Origin: Candidatus Shapirobacteria bacterium UBA1435
GTDB taxonomy: Bacteria; Patescibacteriota; Microgenomatia; UBA12405
Length of the DNA stretch: 15,408 bases
Assembly (NCBI GenBank): GCA_002329385.1
Contig: DCTR01000040.1
Span: forward strand, 1-15,408
Direction: 5' to 3'
Made by a program: the position numbers and the translations under genes. A model generated the notes under the pieces. The model saw only the letters and a program-made list of their open reading frames with translations. It was not told the origin of the DNA and did no database searches. Position 1 is the stretch's first letter; each line of letters starts with the position of its first letter. Shown in pieces: positions 7,156-14,110 of this stretch.

Positions 7156-8523
7156 ATGACCAGGCAAAAAACCAAATCATCTTCTGGTCCTTGGCTTTTT
7201 CTTTGTCTTTCCTCTTTCCTCCTATTGTCGGCCAAATTTACCCTTTCTCATCTCAATTCAATCGTCACCGCTTCTGAATACGAACTCGGTGCCAGTGATT
7301 TCGTTAAATGGTGTGAAGCAAATAATACTATCTGCAAGAAGACGGAAGTTGATGGTCGCGATGGTGAAGCCAGTTGTCCAAATTCCTCGCAGACGGTCTT
7401 GGAAATCTACATTCACGCCGGTGATGGTCAAACAGTTTACCTTTTGCCCGACGAAAAATATAGCTCCACCATCGAGCAATCTGTTGTCAAAATTAACGTC
7501 ATCTCCGGTCACGATCTCTCCTGGATAGCGGTGGTTTGCGGTCAGATTACCCCAACCCCGTCTTTGACTGCGACTCCGACTTCTTCTCCGACTCCAACCG
7601 CTACTCCTTCCCCCGCCTCCTCTCCCTCTCCGACTCCAACCGCAACCTCAACTCCTTCTCCCACTCCCACCGATTACTACGATGACGAGCCTTCTCCTTC
7701 GCCAACTCCAACCCTCACTCCTTCTCCTTCCAGGATACCTATCTCCAGTTTGACTCCTTCCCCCACTTCCTCTCCCGGCCTAACCTCTACCCCAACCGCC
7801 AGCCCAACCTTAACCGTCACCCCTCTACTATCGCCAACCACCACCGCCACCCCTTCTCCCAGCCCTAGTGTAACCCAAACCCCTTCCCCAACCACTTCTC
7901 CAGAACCCGGTCCGACTTCTACTCCCCAGCCCGGTCCGACATCTACGCCCGCCCCTAATGTTGGCGGTGGCGAATCTCCCACCTCTACCCCAAATCCGCT
8001 TAGTCAGGGGATCGTCAATACTGTTTCCGTTGCCGATACCAGTAATCCTCTAGTTGACGGCATTAGGGAGTCTTTTTACGGTCAAGTTCTTGGCTTATCG
8101 TTCCCTGCCACTGACTCTGCCGATTCTTCGCCAAACCTGCCCTCCGGTAACAAACCTCTTGACGGTCATTTTATCGTTATTCCGAAACTAAGCTTAATCC
8201 AGCCGGTTTATCGCGGTGAAAGCGTTGGTCAAACACACTTGGTCGGCAATCAGGAAATCGACTTTTCCCGAATCAACGGCGCCGACGTTTTGTATGGGCA
8301 CGGACTAGATGGTGGAATATTCCAGCATCTATATAAGTTGAATCTCGGCGACGAGGTTAACCTTTTTAACCAAAACGGTCAAAATCACTATCAGGTTACC
8401 GACATCCGCCTGGTTGGCGCCTCCGATGTGTCGGCAGTAAACCACCAGACCGGCTTGGTTTATCTTCTAACCTGCACTTCTAAATCACAAAGGTTGTTAA
8501 TTACCGCCAAAATTATCAAATGA
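7156..8523 (+). CDS. Exported sortase-family protein with long Ser/Thr/Pro linker
   Basis: A 455-residue extracytoplasmic protein in four parts. Residues 1-30 are a basic start and hydrophobic segment (signal peptide or membrane anchor). Residues 35-130 form a small domain with Cys53, Cys60, Cys74 and Cys128, which could pair as disulfides. Residues 131-281 are low-complexity Pro/Thr/Ser with one acidic break, DYYDDE, and two PGPTSTP repeats. Residues from about 330 to 455 are a sortase domain: FIVIPKLSL, VLYGHG with catalytic His382, FQHLYKLNLGDEV, LLTCT with Cys440, and Arg446. All three catalytic residues are present, so transpeptidase or hydrolase activity is plausible. I cannot assign a sortase class, and no LPXTG substrate is encoded in the window. 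The linker may span cell wall or S-layer. The stop overlaps the next start by 4 bases. Confidence 0.88.
   Translation: MTRQKTKSSSGPWLFLCLSSFLLLSAKFTLSHLNSIVTASEYELGASDFVKWCEANNTICKKTEVDGRDGEASCPNSSQTVLEIYIHAGDGQTVYLLPDEKYSSTIEQSVVKINVISGHDLSWIAVVCGQITPTPSLTATPTSSPTPTATPSPASSPSPTPTATSTPSPTPTDYYDDEPSPSPTPTLTPSPSRIPISSLTPSPTSSPGLTSTPTASPTLTVTPLLSPTTTATPSPSPSVTQTPSPTTSPEPGPTSTPQPGPTSTPAPNVGGGESPTSTPNPLSQGIVNTVSVADTSNPLVDGIRESFYGQVLGLSFPATDSADSSPNLPSGNKPLDGHFIVIPKLSLIQPVYRGESVGQTHLVGNQEIDFSRINGADVLYGHGLDGGIFQHLYKLNLGDEVNLFNQNGQNHYQVTDIRLVGASDVSAVNHQTGLVYLLTCTSKSQRLLITAKIIK
7546..7999 (+). repeat. Low-complexity Pro/Thr/Ser-coding tract inside the sortase gene
   Basis: About 450 bases of imperfect C/T-rich hexanucleotide-like repeats, mostly alternating Pro and Thr/Ser codons with mixed synonymous use. 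Amino-acid units are TPSP, TPTAT, SPTPT and, near the end, two PGPTSTP copies. Codon variation suggests selection on protein composition rather than recent slippage. Confidence 0.8.
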
Positions 8524-9053
8524 CCAAAATAAAACTTGTTGTCGCTATCCTTCTGATAACCGCCTTGTCGGTTTTTGCTTTACGTTATTTTTCCCGCCTC
8601 TCCAAATCACCATCCACCCCATCCGTCCCTGTTTCCTCATCTTTTGTTCTCCCTGCCGGCTGGCAGGAAGTCGATCCGGGGAAAAACCTGTTCAAACTTA
8701 CCAAGCTGACCGATCATCCGGTTAAACCAGCGATTGTTTTAATTAAATCGTCACTAGACGATAGTCAAACTTCCCCTTCCCTCTATGTTGACCGGTTGGT
8801 AGATGGTGTTCGTTCTACTGTTCCTGGCTATAAGCTAATCTCTAGCCAATCCCAAGACATTGACGGCTTTTATCTTCGTATCATACAATCATCGTACCGG
8901 AATTCCGGCCAAACCGTCCTGTTAAGGCAAAATATTTATCTTAAGGACAACACTGTCTATACTCTCACCGCTTCTTATCCCACTACTGATATAGATAACG
9001 AAATCGGACTCATCTTTGACAATATCTATAAAACAAAGATTTCTAATCGTTAA
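8520..9053 (+). CDS. Membrane-anchored PsbP/DcrB-like protein
   Basis: A 177-residue protein. Residues 4-22 are one hydrophobic N-terminal helix (signal anchor), then a Ser/Pro linker to about 44. The rest is a single alpha/beta domain: LPAGWQEVDP, YVDRLVDGVRSTVPGYKL, GFYLRIIQSSY, TVLLRQNIYLKDNTVYTLTASY, and the final helix LIFDNIY. This order matches the PsbP/DcrB (Mog1-like) fold, in which a long sheet packs on one helix and the last strands carry a 'not-saturated-by-export' style VYTLT motif. The fold is a moderate-confidence recognition; function is unknown. Its ATG overlaps the sortase stop (ATGA), which implies coupled translation and a joint role at the cell surface. It is convergent with the gene at 9067, with 13 bases between the stops. 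Confidence 0.72.
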   Translation: MTKIKLVVAILLITALSVFALRYFSRLSKSPSTPSVPVSSSFVLPAGWQEVDPGKNLFKLTKLTDHPVKPAIVLIKSSLDDSQTSPSLYVDRLVDGVRSTVPGYKLISSQSQDIDGFYLRIIQSSYRNSGQTVLLRQNIYLKDNTVYTLTASYPTTDIDNEIGLIFDNIYKTKISNR

Positions 9054-9066
9054 CCGATTTTTCTTC

Positions 9067-9474
9067 CTATGTTTTCTCCTCTGGTTCAGTCTTTGAGTGG
9101 GCAAAAATTATTATTGTCAAAAAAATCATCACCGACCCGGCAAAAATCAGCAACTTCTTTTGGTTGGCTTCTGGTGTCTTTGCATTTACTTGCTGGTAAC
9201 CTTCGCCTTGGACCGGTTCTGCGTTTGTCTTGTTGGGTGCCATCGCTTCCGTGGTACTGCTGGCGGCTTGGGTTACCTCCATCGTCGAGGCGGAAGCCGT
9301 TTCAGTCAATAATGGTGACGCTTCAATCATTAGCGGTGTTTCTTCCTGGTCCACCCCCGCCCTTTCCAGATCTACAGTTTTTCCTGTTGGTTCAGAAACA
9401 TATTCTTGGGCGGATACCACCATCGGCAAAAACCACCCCAAACACCACAATCCGATCCAAAAAAACTTTGGCAT
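9067..9474 (-). CDS. Small exported membrane-anchored protein of unknown function
   Basis: A 135-residue protein I do not recognise. Residues 1-22 look like a signal peptide with an AQ cleavage site after VVSA. Residues 24-105 are polar, rich in Glu, Thr, Ser and Ala with no Cys, and probably unstructured. Residues 108-125 are a hydrophobic helix, followed by a ten-residue charged tail with three Glu and two Lys. The layout (signal, disordered ectodomain, C-terminal helix, short tail) resembles a cell-wall sorting substrate, but there is no LPXTG-like motif. A promoter fits just upstream. The overlapping plus-strand frames here are Ser/Leu/Pro-rich shadows without signals. The protein architecture makes this strand the more credible one. 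Confidence 0.65.
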   Translation of the reverse strand: MPKFFWIGLWCLGWFLPMVVSAQEYVSEPTGKTVDLERAGVDQEETPLMIEASPLLTETASASTMEVTQAASSTTEAMAPNKTNAEPVQGEGYQQVNAKTPEANQKKLLIFAGSVMIFLTIIIFAHSKTEPEEKT

Positions 9475-9485
9475 CTTTCTACCCT

Positions 9486-9514
9486 AATTTACACCAGTCA
9501 ACTTGAATAGGCAA
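9486..9514 (-). promoter_or_regulatory. Promoter of the 135-residue exported protein gene
   Basis: On the minus strand TTGCCT (9514-9509) and TAAATT (9491-9486) are 17 bases apart, each 4/6 to consensus. The -10 ends 11 bases before the ATG at 9474. Confidence 0.35.
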
Positions 9515-9569
9515 ATAGCCGTAATGTCATGCCGCCTCTCCACTTTTCTGGTTTGTCCGCCCCAAGATG

Positions 9570-9575
9570 TATAAT
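9570..9575 (+). promoter_or_regulatory. -10 element giving a leaderless map mRNA
   Basis: A perfect TATAAT ends six bases before the ATG at 9582. That places the expected transcription start at or next to the A of the start codon. The box lies inside the longest ORF, which begins at the ATG at 9567. Confidence 0.6.
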
Positions 9576-9581
9576 CCACTG

Positions 9582-10340
9582 ATGGTAATTATAAAAAATA
9601 GCCGTCAGATTGATGGTATTCGTAAATCATCTCACCTGGCCGCCATTGTTTTAAACCGCACTGCTTCTCTGATCCGTCCCGGCATCACCACCCAGGATCT
9701 AAACAATGCCGCCGATTTCTTCATTCGTCAACATGGTGCCACCCCGGCGCCGCTTGGCTACAATGGTTACCCCAAAAGTATCTGCACCTCCGTCAATGAT
9801 GTCGTTTGCCATGGGATTCCTTCTTCAAAGGTTATCCTAAAAAACGGCGATATTATTAATATCGATATCACCACTGTTTTGGATGGCTATTATGGGGATA
9901 CCTCCGCCACCTTTCCTGTTGGCCAACCATCGGAATCTGCCCGACAGTTGATTGACAGAACTCAAGCCGCCCTGGCCCTTGCCGTTAGCCGTGTCGGCCC
10001 AGGCGTTACTGTCAATGACTGTATCGGCAAAACTATTGCGACTTTTATTGGTCGGTTTGGCTACAGTGTCGTCCGTGATCTTGGTGGCCACGGCGTTGGG
10101 ATTAAATTTCACGAAGATCCTTTCATTTTTCACTTCGACACCGACAAAAACAATACCATCTTGAAGGCGGGCATGACCTTTACTATCGAGCCAATGATTA
10201 ATGCCTCTTCTGACTGCCGGGTAGTTATCGATTCTAGTGACGGCTGGACGGTAAGGACTGCCGATGGTTCTCTTTCGGCCCAGTTTGAACATACCGTTTT
10301 GGTCACCCGAAGTGGCTGCGAAGTGTTGACTAAGCTATAA
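9582..10340 (+). CDS. map: Type I methionine aminopeptidase
   Basis: A 252-residue pita-bread-fold metalloprotease that removes the initiator Met from nascent proteins. The five metal ligands are recognisable: two Asp in VLDGYYGDTSATF, His in GGHGVGIKFHEDP, Glu in FTIEPMI, and Glu in QFEHTVLVT. The substrate-contacting VNDVVCHGIPS loop precedes them. There is no N-terminal zinc-finger extension, so it is the short bacterial form. Start choice: the frame has an earlier ATG at 9567, but TATAAT at 9570-9575 sits between the two. The second ATG also gives MVIIKNSRQIDGIRKS, which aligns with the usual family N-terminus. The stop codon TAA is part of the TATAAT box serving folD, 6 bases upstream of the folD start. 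Confidence 0.96.
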   Translation: MVIIKNSRQIDGIRKSSHLAAIVLNRTASLIRPGITTQDLNNAADFFIRQHGATPAPLGYNGYPKSICTSVNDVVCHGIPSSKVILKNGDIINIDITTVLDGYYGDTSATFPVGQPSESARQLIDRTQAALALAVSRVGPGVTVNDCIGKTIATFIGRFGYSVVRDLGGHGVGIKFHEDPFIFHFDTDKNNTILKAGMTFTIEPMINASSDCRVVIDSSDGWTVRTADGSLSAQFEHTVLVTRSGCEVLTKL

Positions 10341-10341
10341 T
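10336..10341 (+). promoter_or_regulatory. -10 element of folD embedded in the map stop codon
   Basis: TATAAT includes the map TAA stop (10338-10340) and ends five bases before the folD ATG at 10347. It could drive a leaderless folD mRNA in addition to read-through from map. No clear -35 is present. Confidence 0.45.
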
Positions 10342-10346
10342 CTGCC

Positions 10347-11186
10347 ATGGAAATTCTTGATGGCCGAAAGGTGGCCGATAGTATCTTGACTGACATTAAG
10401 CGCCAGCTCCAAGGTTTTTCTTCTTCCCCAACCCTCGCCATCATTCTGGTAGGGGACGACCCTTCCAGTCGCCAGTATGTCGATATGAAGCAAAAAAAAG
10501 CCAAAATTGTCGGCATTTCCACCAAACTATTTCACTATCCGGCTGATGTCTCGGCTGATGAACTTAAGTCGCTTATCCGTCAACTTAACCTCGACCCTGC
10601 GGTTAACGGCATTTTAATTCAGCTCCCTCTTCCCCAACCCCTGCCTTCAGACGAAATTGTCGCTATCATCGATAGTCAGAAAGATGTTGATGGCCTAACT
10701 CCTGTCAATCTTGGCCTTCTATATCATCGTCACTCCGGTGCCCTGATTTCCGCCACCCCTTTGGGCATCCTCAAACTCCTCCAGCATTATCGTATTCCTC
10801 TTTCCGGTAAAAATGCGGTTATCATCAACCGCAGTCCGTATATCGGCCTACCTTTGGCCGCCCTATTGCTTGCTCAAGATTGCACCGTCACTGTCTGCCA
10901 CTCCCAAACCGTCAATCTTTTAGAAATCTGCCGCCAGTCGGACGTTCTCGTTTCTGCCATTGGCAAAGGACGGTTTATCAAAAGCGACTATATCAAAGAG
11001 GGTGCTGTTGTTGTTGATGTTGGTCTGTCTTTTGACAATCACTCCGGCAAGTTGATTGGCGATGTTGATTTCGATCAGGCTGCTTCCAAGGCTAGCTATG
11101 TTACCCCAGTTCCCGGTGGCATTGGCCCAATGACTATCGCCTGTCTTTTGGCCAATACTCTTCAATCATTTGAAAAACGCTTTTAG
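10347..11186 (+). CDS. folD: Bifunctional methylenetetrahydrofolate dehydrogenase/cyclohydrolase
   Basis: A 279-residue cytosolic enzyme interconverting 5,10-methylene-, methenyl- and 10-formyl-tetrahydrofolate with NADP. The YVxxKxK motif gives Tyr44, Lys48 and the catalytic Lys50. ILIQLPLPQPLP and KDVDGLTPVNLG follow, then the nucleotide-binding stretch GKNAVIINRSPYIGLPLAALLL, and finally PVPGGIGPMT. Two departures from the E. coli pattern are visible. The usual PCTP is SATP, and the Gly before the Ser of the dinucleotide loop is NRS rather than GAS/GRS. Neither removes a known catalytic residue, so the enzyme is probably active. It lies 6 bases after map on the same strand. A 110-base gap without a terminator-like hairpin follows. 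Confidence 0.96.
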   Translation: MEILDGRKVADSILTDIKRQLQGFSSSPTLAIILVGDDPSSRQYVDMKQKKAKIVGISTKLFHYPADVSADELKSLIRQLNLDPAVNGILIQLPLPQPLPSDEIVAIIDSQKDVDGLTPVNLGLLYHRHSGALISATPLGILKLLQHYRIPLSGKNAVIINRSPYIGLPLAALLLAQDCTVTVCHSQTVNLLEICRQSDVLVSAIGKGRFIKSDYIKEGAVVVDVGLSFDNHSGKLIGDVDFDQAASKASYVTPVPGGIGPMTIACLLANTLQSFEKRF

Positions 11187-11278
11187 TTTCAAGCCCCCTT
11201 TGCCTTGTCGGAAAAAACAACTACCTTAATACTATAACAAATCCTTAATTTACAGTCTGGTATTTTGTTTTTGGTTTC

Positions 11279-11284
11279 TATAAT
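11279..11284 (+). promoter_or_regulatory. -10 element upstream of the 116-residue hypothetical gene
   Basis: A perfect TATAAT ends 12 bases before the GTG at 11297, which predicts a leader of about 5 bases. There is no Shine-Dalgarno. The rest of the 11187-11296 gap is AT-rich and I see no RNA gene in it. Confidence 0.5.
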
Positions 11285-11296
11285 CTTAGCTTTTAG

Positions 11297-11647
11297 GTGA
11301 CCGTCGAAGGAAAAAGAGCCAGATACGAATTACTTGTTCTTGAGTTAGTCAAATCAGTTCAGGATACTGCCCACCTTGATGGTGCCGCCCTTCCCTCAAT
11401 CCGCCGAAGCTGGTTAAGAATCCATTCTCAGGCTATACCCGTCTGGAGGCATGAGTTAACCGAAACCGAGCTGACAAATCTATTTGAAATAGGGCGCAGA
11501 TTAACCGAGCAACGTTACTGTTTTGACAATTCAAAGCAGTTTAACGCCATGTTTCCTGATCAACTCAATCAGGATCAACAAAGCTTGGTTAGCCGATATT
11601 GGTCGGCCACTCCCGCCGAAAGAACTAAAATTTTGGCCAGCCTCTAG
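11297..11647 (+). CDS. Hypothetical protein, all-helical, unrecognised
   Basis: A 116-residue soluble protein starting with GTG. I do not recognise the family. It appears fully helical. An amphipathic N-terminal helix (RARYELLVLELVKSVQ) is followed by a Trp/Arg-rich stretch (IRRSWLRIHSQ, then IPVWRHE), then ELTETELTNLFEIGRRL, and a C-terminal LVSRYWSATPAERTKIL helix pair. There is one Cys near residue 75, no signal peptide and no membrane segment. The TATAAT placement and codon style match the neighbours, which supports a real gene. It ends 49 bases before the thioredoxin-fold gene, which has its own promoter. A small regulatory or adaptor protein is one possibility, but nothing in the sequence proves it. 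Confidence 0.65.
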   Translation: MTVEGKRARYELLVLELVKSVQDTAHLDGAALPSIRRSWLRIHSQAIPVWRHELTETELTNLFEIGRRLTEQRYCFDNSKQFNAMFPDQLNQDQQSLVSRYWSATPAERTKILASL

Positions 11648-11650
11648 CTC

Positions 11651-11679
11651 TTCTCACCAACCCGATTTGGGTTTATAAT
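11651..11679 (+). promoter_or_regulatory. Promoter of the thioredoxin-fold gene
   Basis: TTCTCA (11651-11656, 4/6) and a perfect TATAAT (11674-11679) are exactly 17 bases apart. The expected start near 11686 coincides with the edge of the ribosome binding site. Confidence 0.55.
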
Positions 11680-11684
11680 TTTCC

Positions 11685-11690
11685 AAAGGA
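11685..11690 (+). promoter_or_regulatory. Shine-Dalgarno site of the thioredoxin-fold gene
   Basis: AAAGGA lies 6 bases before the ATG at 11697. It is one of only two convincing Shine-Dalgarno sites in the window. Confidence 0.55.
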
Positions 11691-11696
11691 CACCTT

Positions 11697-11936
11697 ATGC
11701 GGATTCGTCTTTATGATCGCGGTTCGCCCGGCGGCAAACAACTGTTCGCCAACCTTGAAGCCCTCTGTCGCCGTCTCCAGATCGACTACGACCCCGAATA
11801 TATTCACGACATGAGTCAGGTCTATTCCCGAGGAATTCAGGGAAAAACTGTCCTCATGATCGACCAGGAGGTGGTTTTGGTAGACCGTTTTCCTTCCCCA
11901 AAAGAGCTGGAGGCGATTATTCAGGACTATTTGTAA
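11697..11936 (+). CDS. Small thioredoxin-fold protein lacking redox cysteines
   Basis: A 79-residue protein with the layout of the small thioredoxin_3/glutaredoxin-like family: strand (MRIRLYDRG), active-site turn, helix (KQLFANLEALCRRLQI), strand, then GIQGKTVLMIDQEVVLVDRFPSPKELEAII. The CPxC motif expected after the first strand reads SPGGK, so both active cysteines are missing. The cis-Pro before the third strand (usually TPA) is also replaced, by GKTV. The only Cys is at residue 24, inside the helix. It is therefore unlikely to be an oxidoreductase, and a binding or regulatory role is inferred. It has its own promoter and Shine-Dalgarno. Its last 10 bases overlap the convergent tatD. Confidence 0.68.
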   Translation: MRIRLYDRGSPGGKQLFANLEALCRRLQIDYDPEYIHDMSQVYSRGIQGKTVLMIDQEVVLVDRFPSPKELEAIIQDYL

Positions 11937-12694
11937 CCAAACAATTTTTTGGCGTTGGCATCAATTATGTTTTCTGTTTTTGCCAGATCAGTTTGCCAGA
12001 TTTGGGCAACTTTTTCATAAACATACTTTACGTATTCCGGCCTGTTAGTCTCCAGTCGGTGGGGGATTGGCGCCAAAAACGGTGAGTCGGTTTCCAGCAC
12101 CAGCCTTTCTTTTGGTATCGCCGCCACCACCTGCGCCAGCCCGTCTTCGTAAGTCAAATTACCATCGATTCCAAAGAACCATTCGCTTTTTAGTCCCACC
12201 ACCCTGTCGATTCTTTTCTTGCCGCCGGTGTAACAGTGGATTACCCCTCTAGCCTTTGGGTATTTTTCCAAAAAATCCAAAGTTTCGTCCATTGACTTGC
12301 GACTATGGACAATCAGTGGCAGCTGGTATTTAATTCCTAGTTCAATCTGTCGGCCAAAAAGTATTATTTGGGCATCTTTTGGCCTGGTTGCTTCTCCTTC
12401 GCCTGCCGTCGAAAAATCAAGTCCGGTTTCGCCGATGGCAAACACTTGCCCACGCGCTTGTTTGACTATCTCCTCCAGCTCTTTTACTTGTGCTTCTATT
12501 GTCTTTTGGTTTTCCGGGTCTGTTTGCTGGGGATGAATTCCCACGCTTGCCAAAAACTGTTTACTATTGTCTTTGGCTAAAGCTATATTTTCTCGTGAGT
12601 CTTCAATATTGCTAGCCGCCAGCACCACCCTAATTCCTTCCACTATCGGTTTCGAACAAAACCTCTTCGACAAATGAGCATGGGTATCAATCAT
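11927..12694 (-). CDS. tatD: TatD-family metal-dependent hydrolase
   Basis: A 255-residue TIM-barrel metallohydrolase of the TatD/YcfH group (3'-5' DNA/RNA exonuclease or deoxyribonuclease in studied members). Metal ligands are present in order: DTHAHL at residues 3-8 (His5, His7), Glu in IGETGLDF, His in LIVHSR, His in GVIHCYTGG, and Asp in LETDSPFLAP. The family's NRPEYVKYV segment follows. The start codon overlaps the metG stop (ATGA, 4 bases), a metG-tatD pairing that is widespread in bacteria, so expression is coupled to metG. The exact physiological substrate cannot be read from sequence. The 3' end overlaps the convergent thioredoxin-fold gene by 10 bases. Confidence 0.93.
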   Translation of the reverse strand: MIDTHAHLSKRFCSKPIVEGIRVVLAASNIEDSRENIALAKDNSKQFLASVGIHPQQTDPENQKTIEAQVKELEEIVKQARGQVFAIGETGLDFSTAGEGEATRPKDAQIILFGRQIELGIKYQLPLIVHSRKSMDETLDFLEKYPKARGVIHCYTGGKKRIDRVVGLKSEWFFGIDGNLTYEDGLAQVVAAIPKERLVLETDSPFLAPIPHRLETNRPEYVKYVYEKVAQIWQTDLAKTENIIDANAKKLFGYK

Positions 12695-14097
12695 TTTATC
12701 CTGGCAAACAAACCTTTTTCCAACGCCTTAACCTCGCCCTCAAAACAGTCAAGGATAATTTTTGCGCTTTCGGGCATTACTGCTGCCAAATCGACCGCCG
12801 CTTTAATCAGGTTGTCGATACAATAATCCAACACTTCAACTCTTTTCGGGTCGTTTGTTTCCAGCTTCCAGGGCTCGACCGAGTTTAGTCGGCTATTGCT
12901 GGCGTCAATATATTTTCCAAAAACCCATCCGATGGCTTCGTCTAATTTAAGCTGGTCTACCAGCTCGCCAAACTCCCTATCACCCTTAACTCCTTTCTTT
13001 TCCACTTTTCTTCCTAGTGCCAATTTGGCCACCCTGGAGACAAGATTACCTAAATTATTGGCCAAATCAGCGTTATATCTTTCGGAAAACCGGCCAACCC
13101 CCACGTCGCTGTCATTTTCCGACGGAAACGATCTGGCGATTAGATATCTGCTGCCATCTACCCCGAACAAATCAACTAATTGTTGGGGTGAAATAACATT
13201 TCCCAAGGATTTAGACATTTTTTGGCCGTCGATCATATAAAAACTGTGAACATCCACCTTTTTAGGCAATTCAAGCCTAGCCGATAACAGCATCGCTTGC
13301 CAAATCACCGTATGAAACCAAATTATTTCCTTCCCAATCAGGTGCAGGTTCGCTGGCCAGAATTGGCTTTTGCCCTCCAAAAACTGCGTTGCCGAATAGT
13401 AATTCAACAGGGCGTCAAACCATACATAAACTGTTTGGCTCTGGTCCCAGGGGGTTGGAATTCCCCATTTGACCTGTTCCCGGCTTATTGATACATCCTT
13501 AACTCCCGATTTTAATTTAGCCAATATTTCCGACCTCTTGCCTTCAGGAAATATATAGTTTGCCTGTTCGTCTTCCACCAATTCAATTATCTTGGGCACA
13601 TATTTCGACAGTCTAAAAAACCAATTTTCTTCCGACTTCCATACGGTCTTTTCCGCCGGATGCAGCGGACACTTGTTATTTACCATATCGCTTTCGGTTA
13701 AGAATTTCTCACACCCTAGGCAATACCAGCCCTCATACTTGCTCTTATATACGTCGCCATTATCGTAGATTTTCTGCAAAACCCGGCCGACAACTTCTTT
13801 ATGTCTTGGATCTGTGGTTCTGATGAAATGGTCGAAGCTGATATTTAAGTTCCTCCAGGCGTTTTCAAAGGTAGGAGCGATTTTGTCGCAGTAATTTTTT
13901 GGATCTAGGCCCTGTTTTTCCGCCGCTTCCGCCACCTTTTGGCCATGTTCGTCCGTTCCGGTTAGAAAGAAAACCTCTTCCCCCAGGCTTCTGTGCCACC
14001 TGGCAACAATATCTGCCGCCACCGTTGTGCACGTATGGCCGATATGGGGGACATCGTTTATATAATAAATTGGAGTAGTTACAAAAAACTTGTTCAT
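12691..14097 (-). CDS. metG: Methionyl-tRNA synthetase, short form
   Basis: A 468-residue class I aminoacyl-tRNA synthetase. HIGH is at residues 18-21, and the KMSKS loop is DGQKMSKSLGN. The connective-peptide zinc knuckle is of the single-knuckle type: CLGC followed by KCPLHP. FFLTGTDEHGQKV and VWFDALLNYYSA are typical. The C-terminal EMAP/Trbp111-like tRNA-binding domain is absent; the chain ends after the helical anticodon-binding domain. Start choice: the frame can be extended to a TTG at 14139, but that TTG lies in the -35 box of a strong promoter. The ATG at 14097 gives MNKFFVTTPIYYIND, the normal family start. It is downstream of rpsT and overlaps tatD. Confidence 0.96.
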   Translation of the reverse strand: MNKFFVTTPIYYINDVPHIGHTCTTVAADIVARWHRSLGEEVFFLTGTDEHGQKVAEAAEKQGLDPKNYCDKIAPTFENAWRNLNISFDHFIRTTDPRHKEVVGRVLQKIYDNGDVYKSKYEGWYCLGCEKFLTESDMVNNKCPLHPAEKTVWKSEENWFFRLSKYVPKIIELVEDEQANYIFPEGKRSEILAKLKSGVKDVSISREQVKWGIPTPWDQSQTVYVWFDALLNYYSATQFLEGKSQFWPANLHLIGKEIIWFHTVIWQAMLLSARLELPKKVDVHSFYMIDGQKMSKSLGNVISPQQLVDLFGVDGSRYLIARSFPSENDSDVGVGRFSERYNADLANNLGNLVSRVAKLALGRKVEKKGVKGDREFGELVDQLKLDEAIGWVFGKYIDASNSRLNSVEPWKLETNDPKRVEVLDYCIDNLIKAAVDLAAVMPESAKIILDCFEGEVKALEKGLFARIK

Positions 14098-14110
14098 CGA
14101 ATTACCAAAA

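Noticed and set aside
7677..7982. Minus-strand frame of 101 codons, Gly/Val-rich
   Set aside because: It is the antisense of the Pro/Thr/Ser stalk of the sortase gene; its composition follows from the repeat and it has no start signal of its own.
7546..7999. Repeat tract as a possible CRISPR array or minisatellite
   Set aside because: There are no regular repeat-spacer units; the repeats are short, imperfect and in frame with a protein linker.
9045..9062. Five-base hairpin AATCG/CGATT followed by a short T-run between convergent genes
   Set aside because: The stem is too short and AT-rich to call a terminator with confidence.
9069..9506. Plus-strand ORFs opposite the 135-residue protein gene
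   Set aside because: They are Ser/Leu/Pro-rich translations without signal peptide logic or upstream signals; the minus-strand product has a clear signal peptide and terminal helix.
9567..9581. Longer map starting at the ATG at 9567
   Set aside because: The five extra codons contain the TATAAT box and do not match the family N-terminus.
11187..11296. Possible tRNA or small RNA in the 110-base gap after folD
   Set aside because: No cloverleaf, TTC-loop motif or stable hairpin is visible; only AT-rich sequence, a short CCTTAAT direct repeat and a -10 box.
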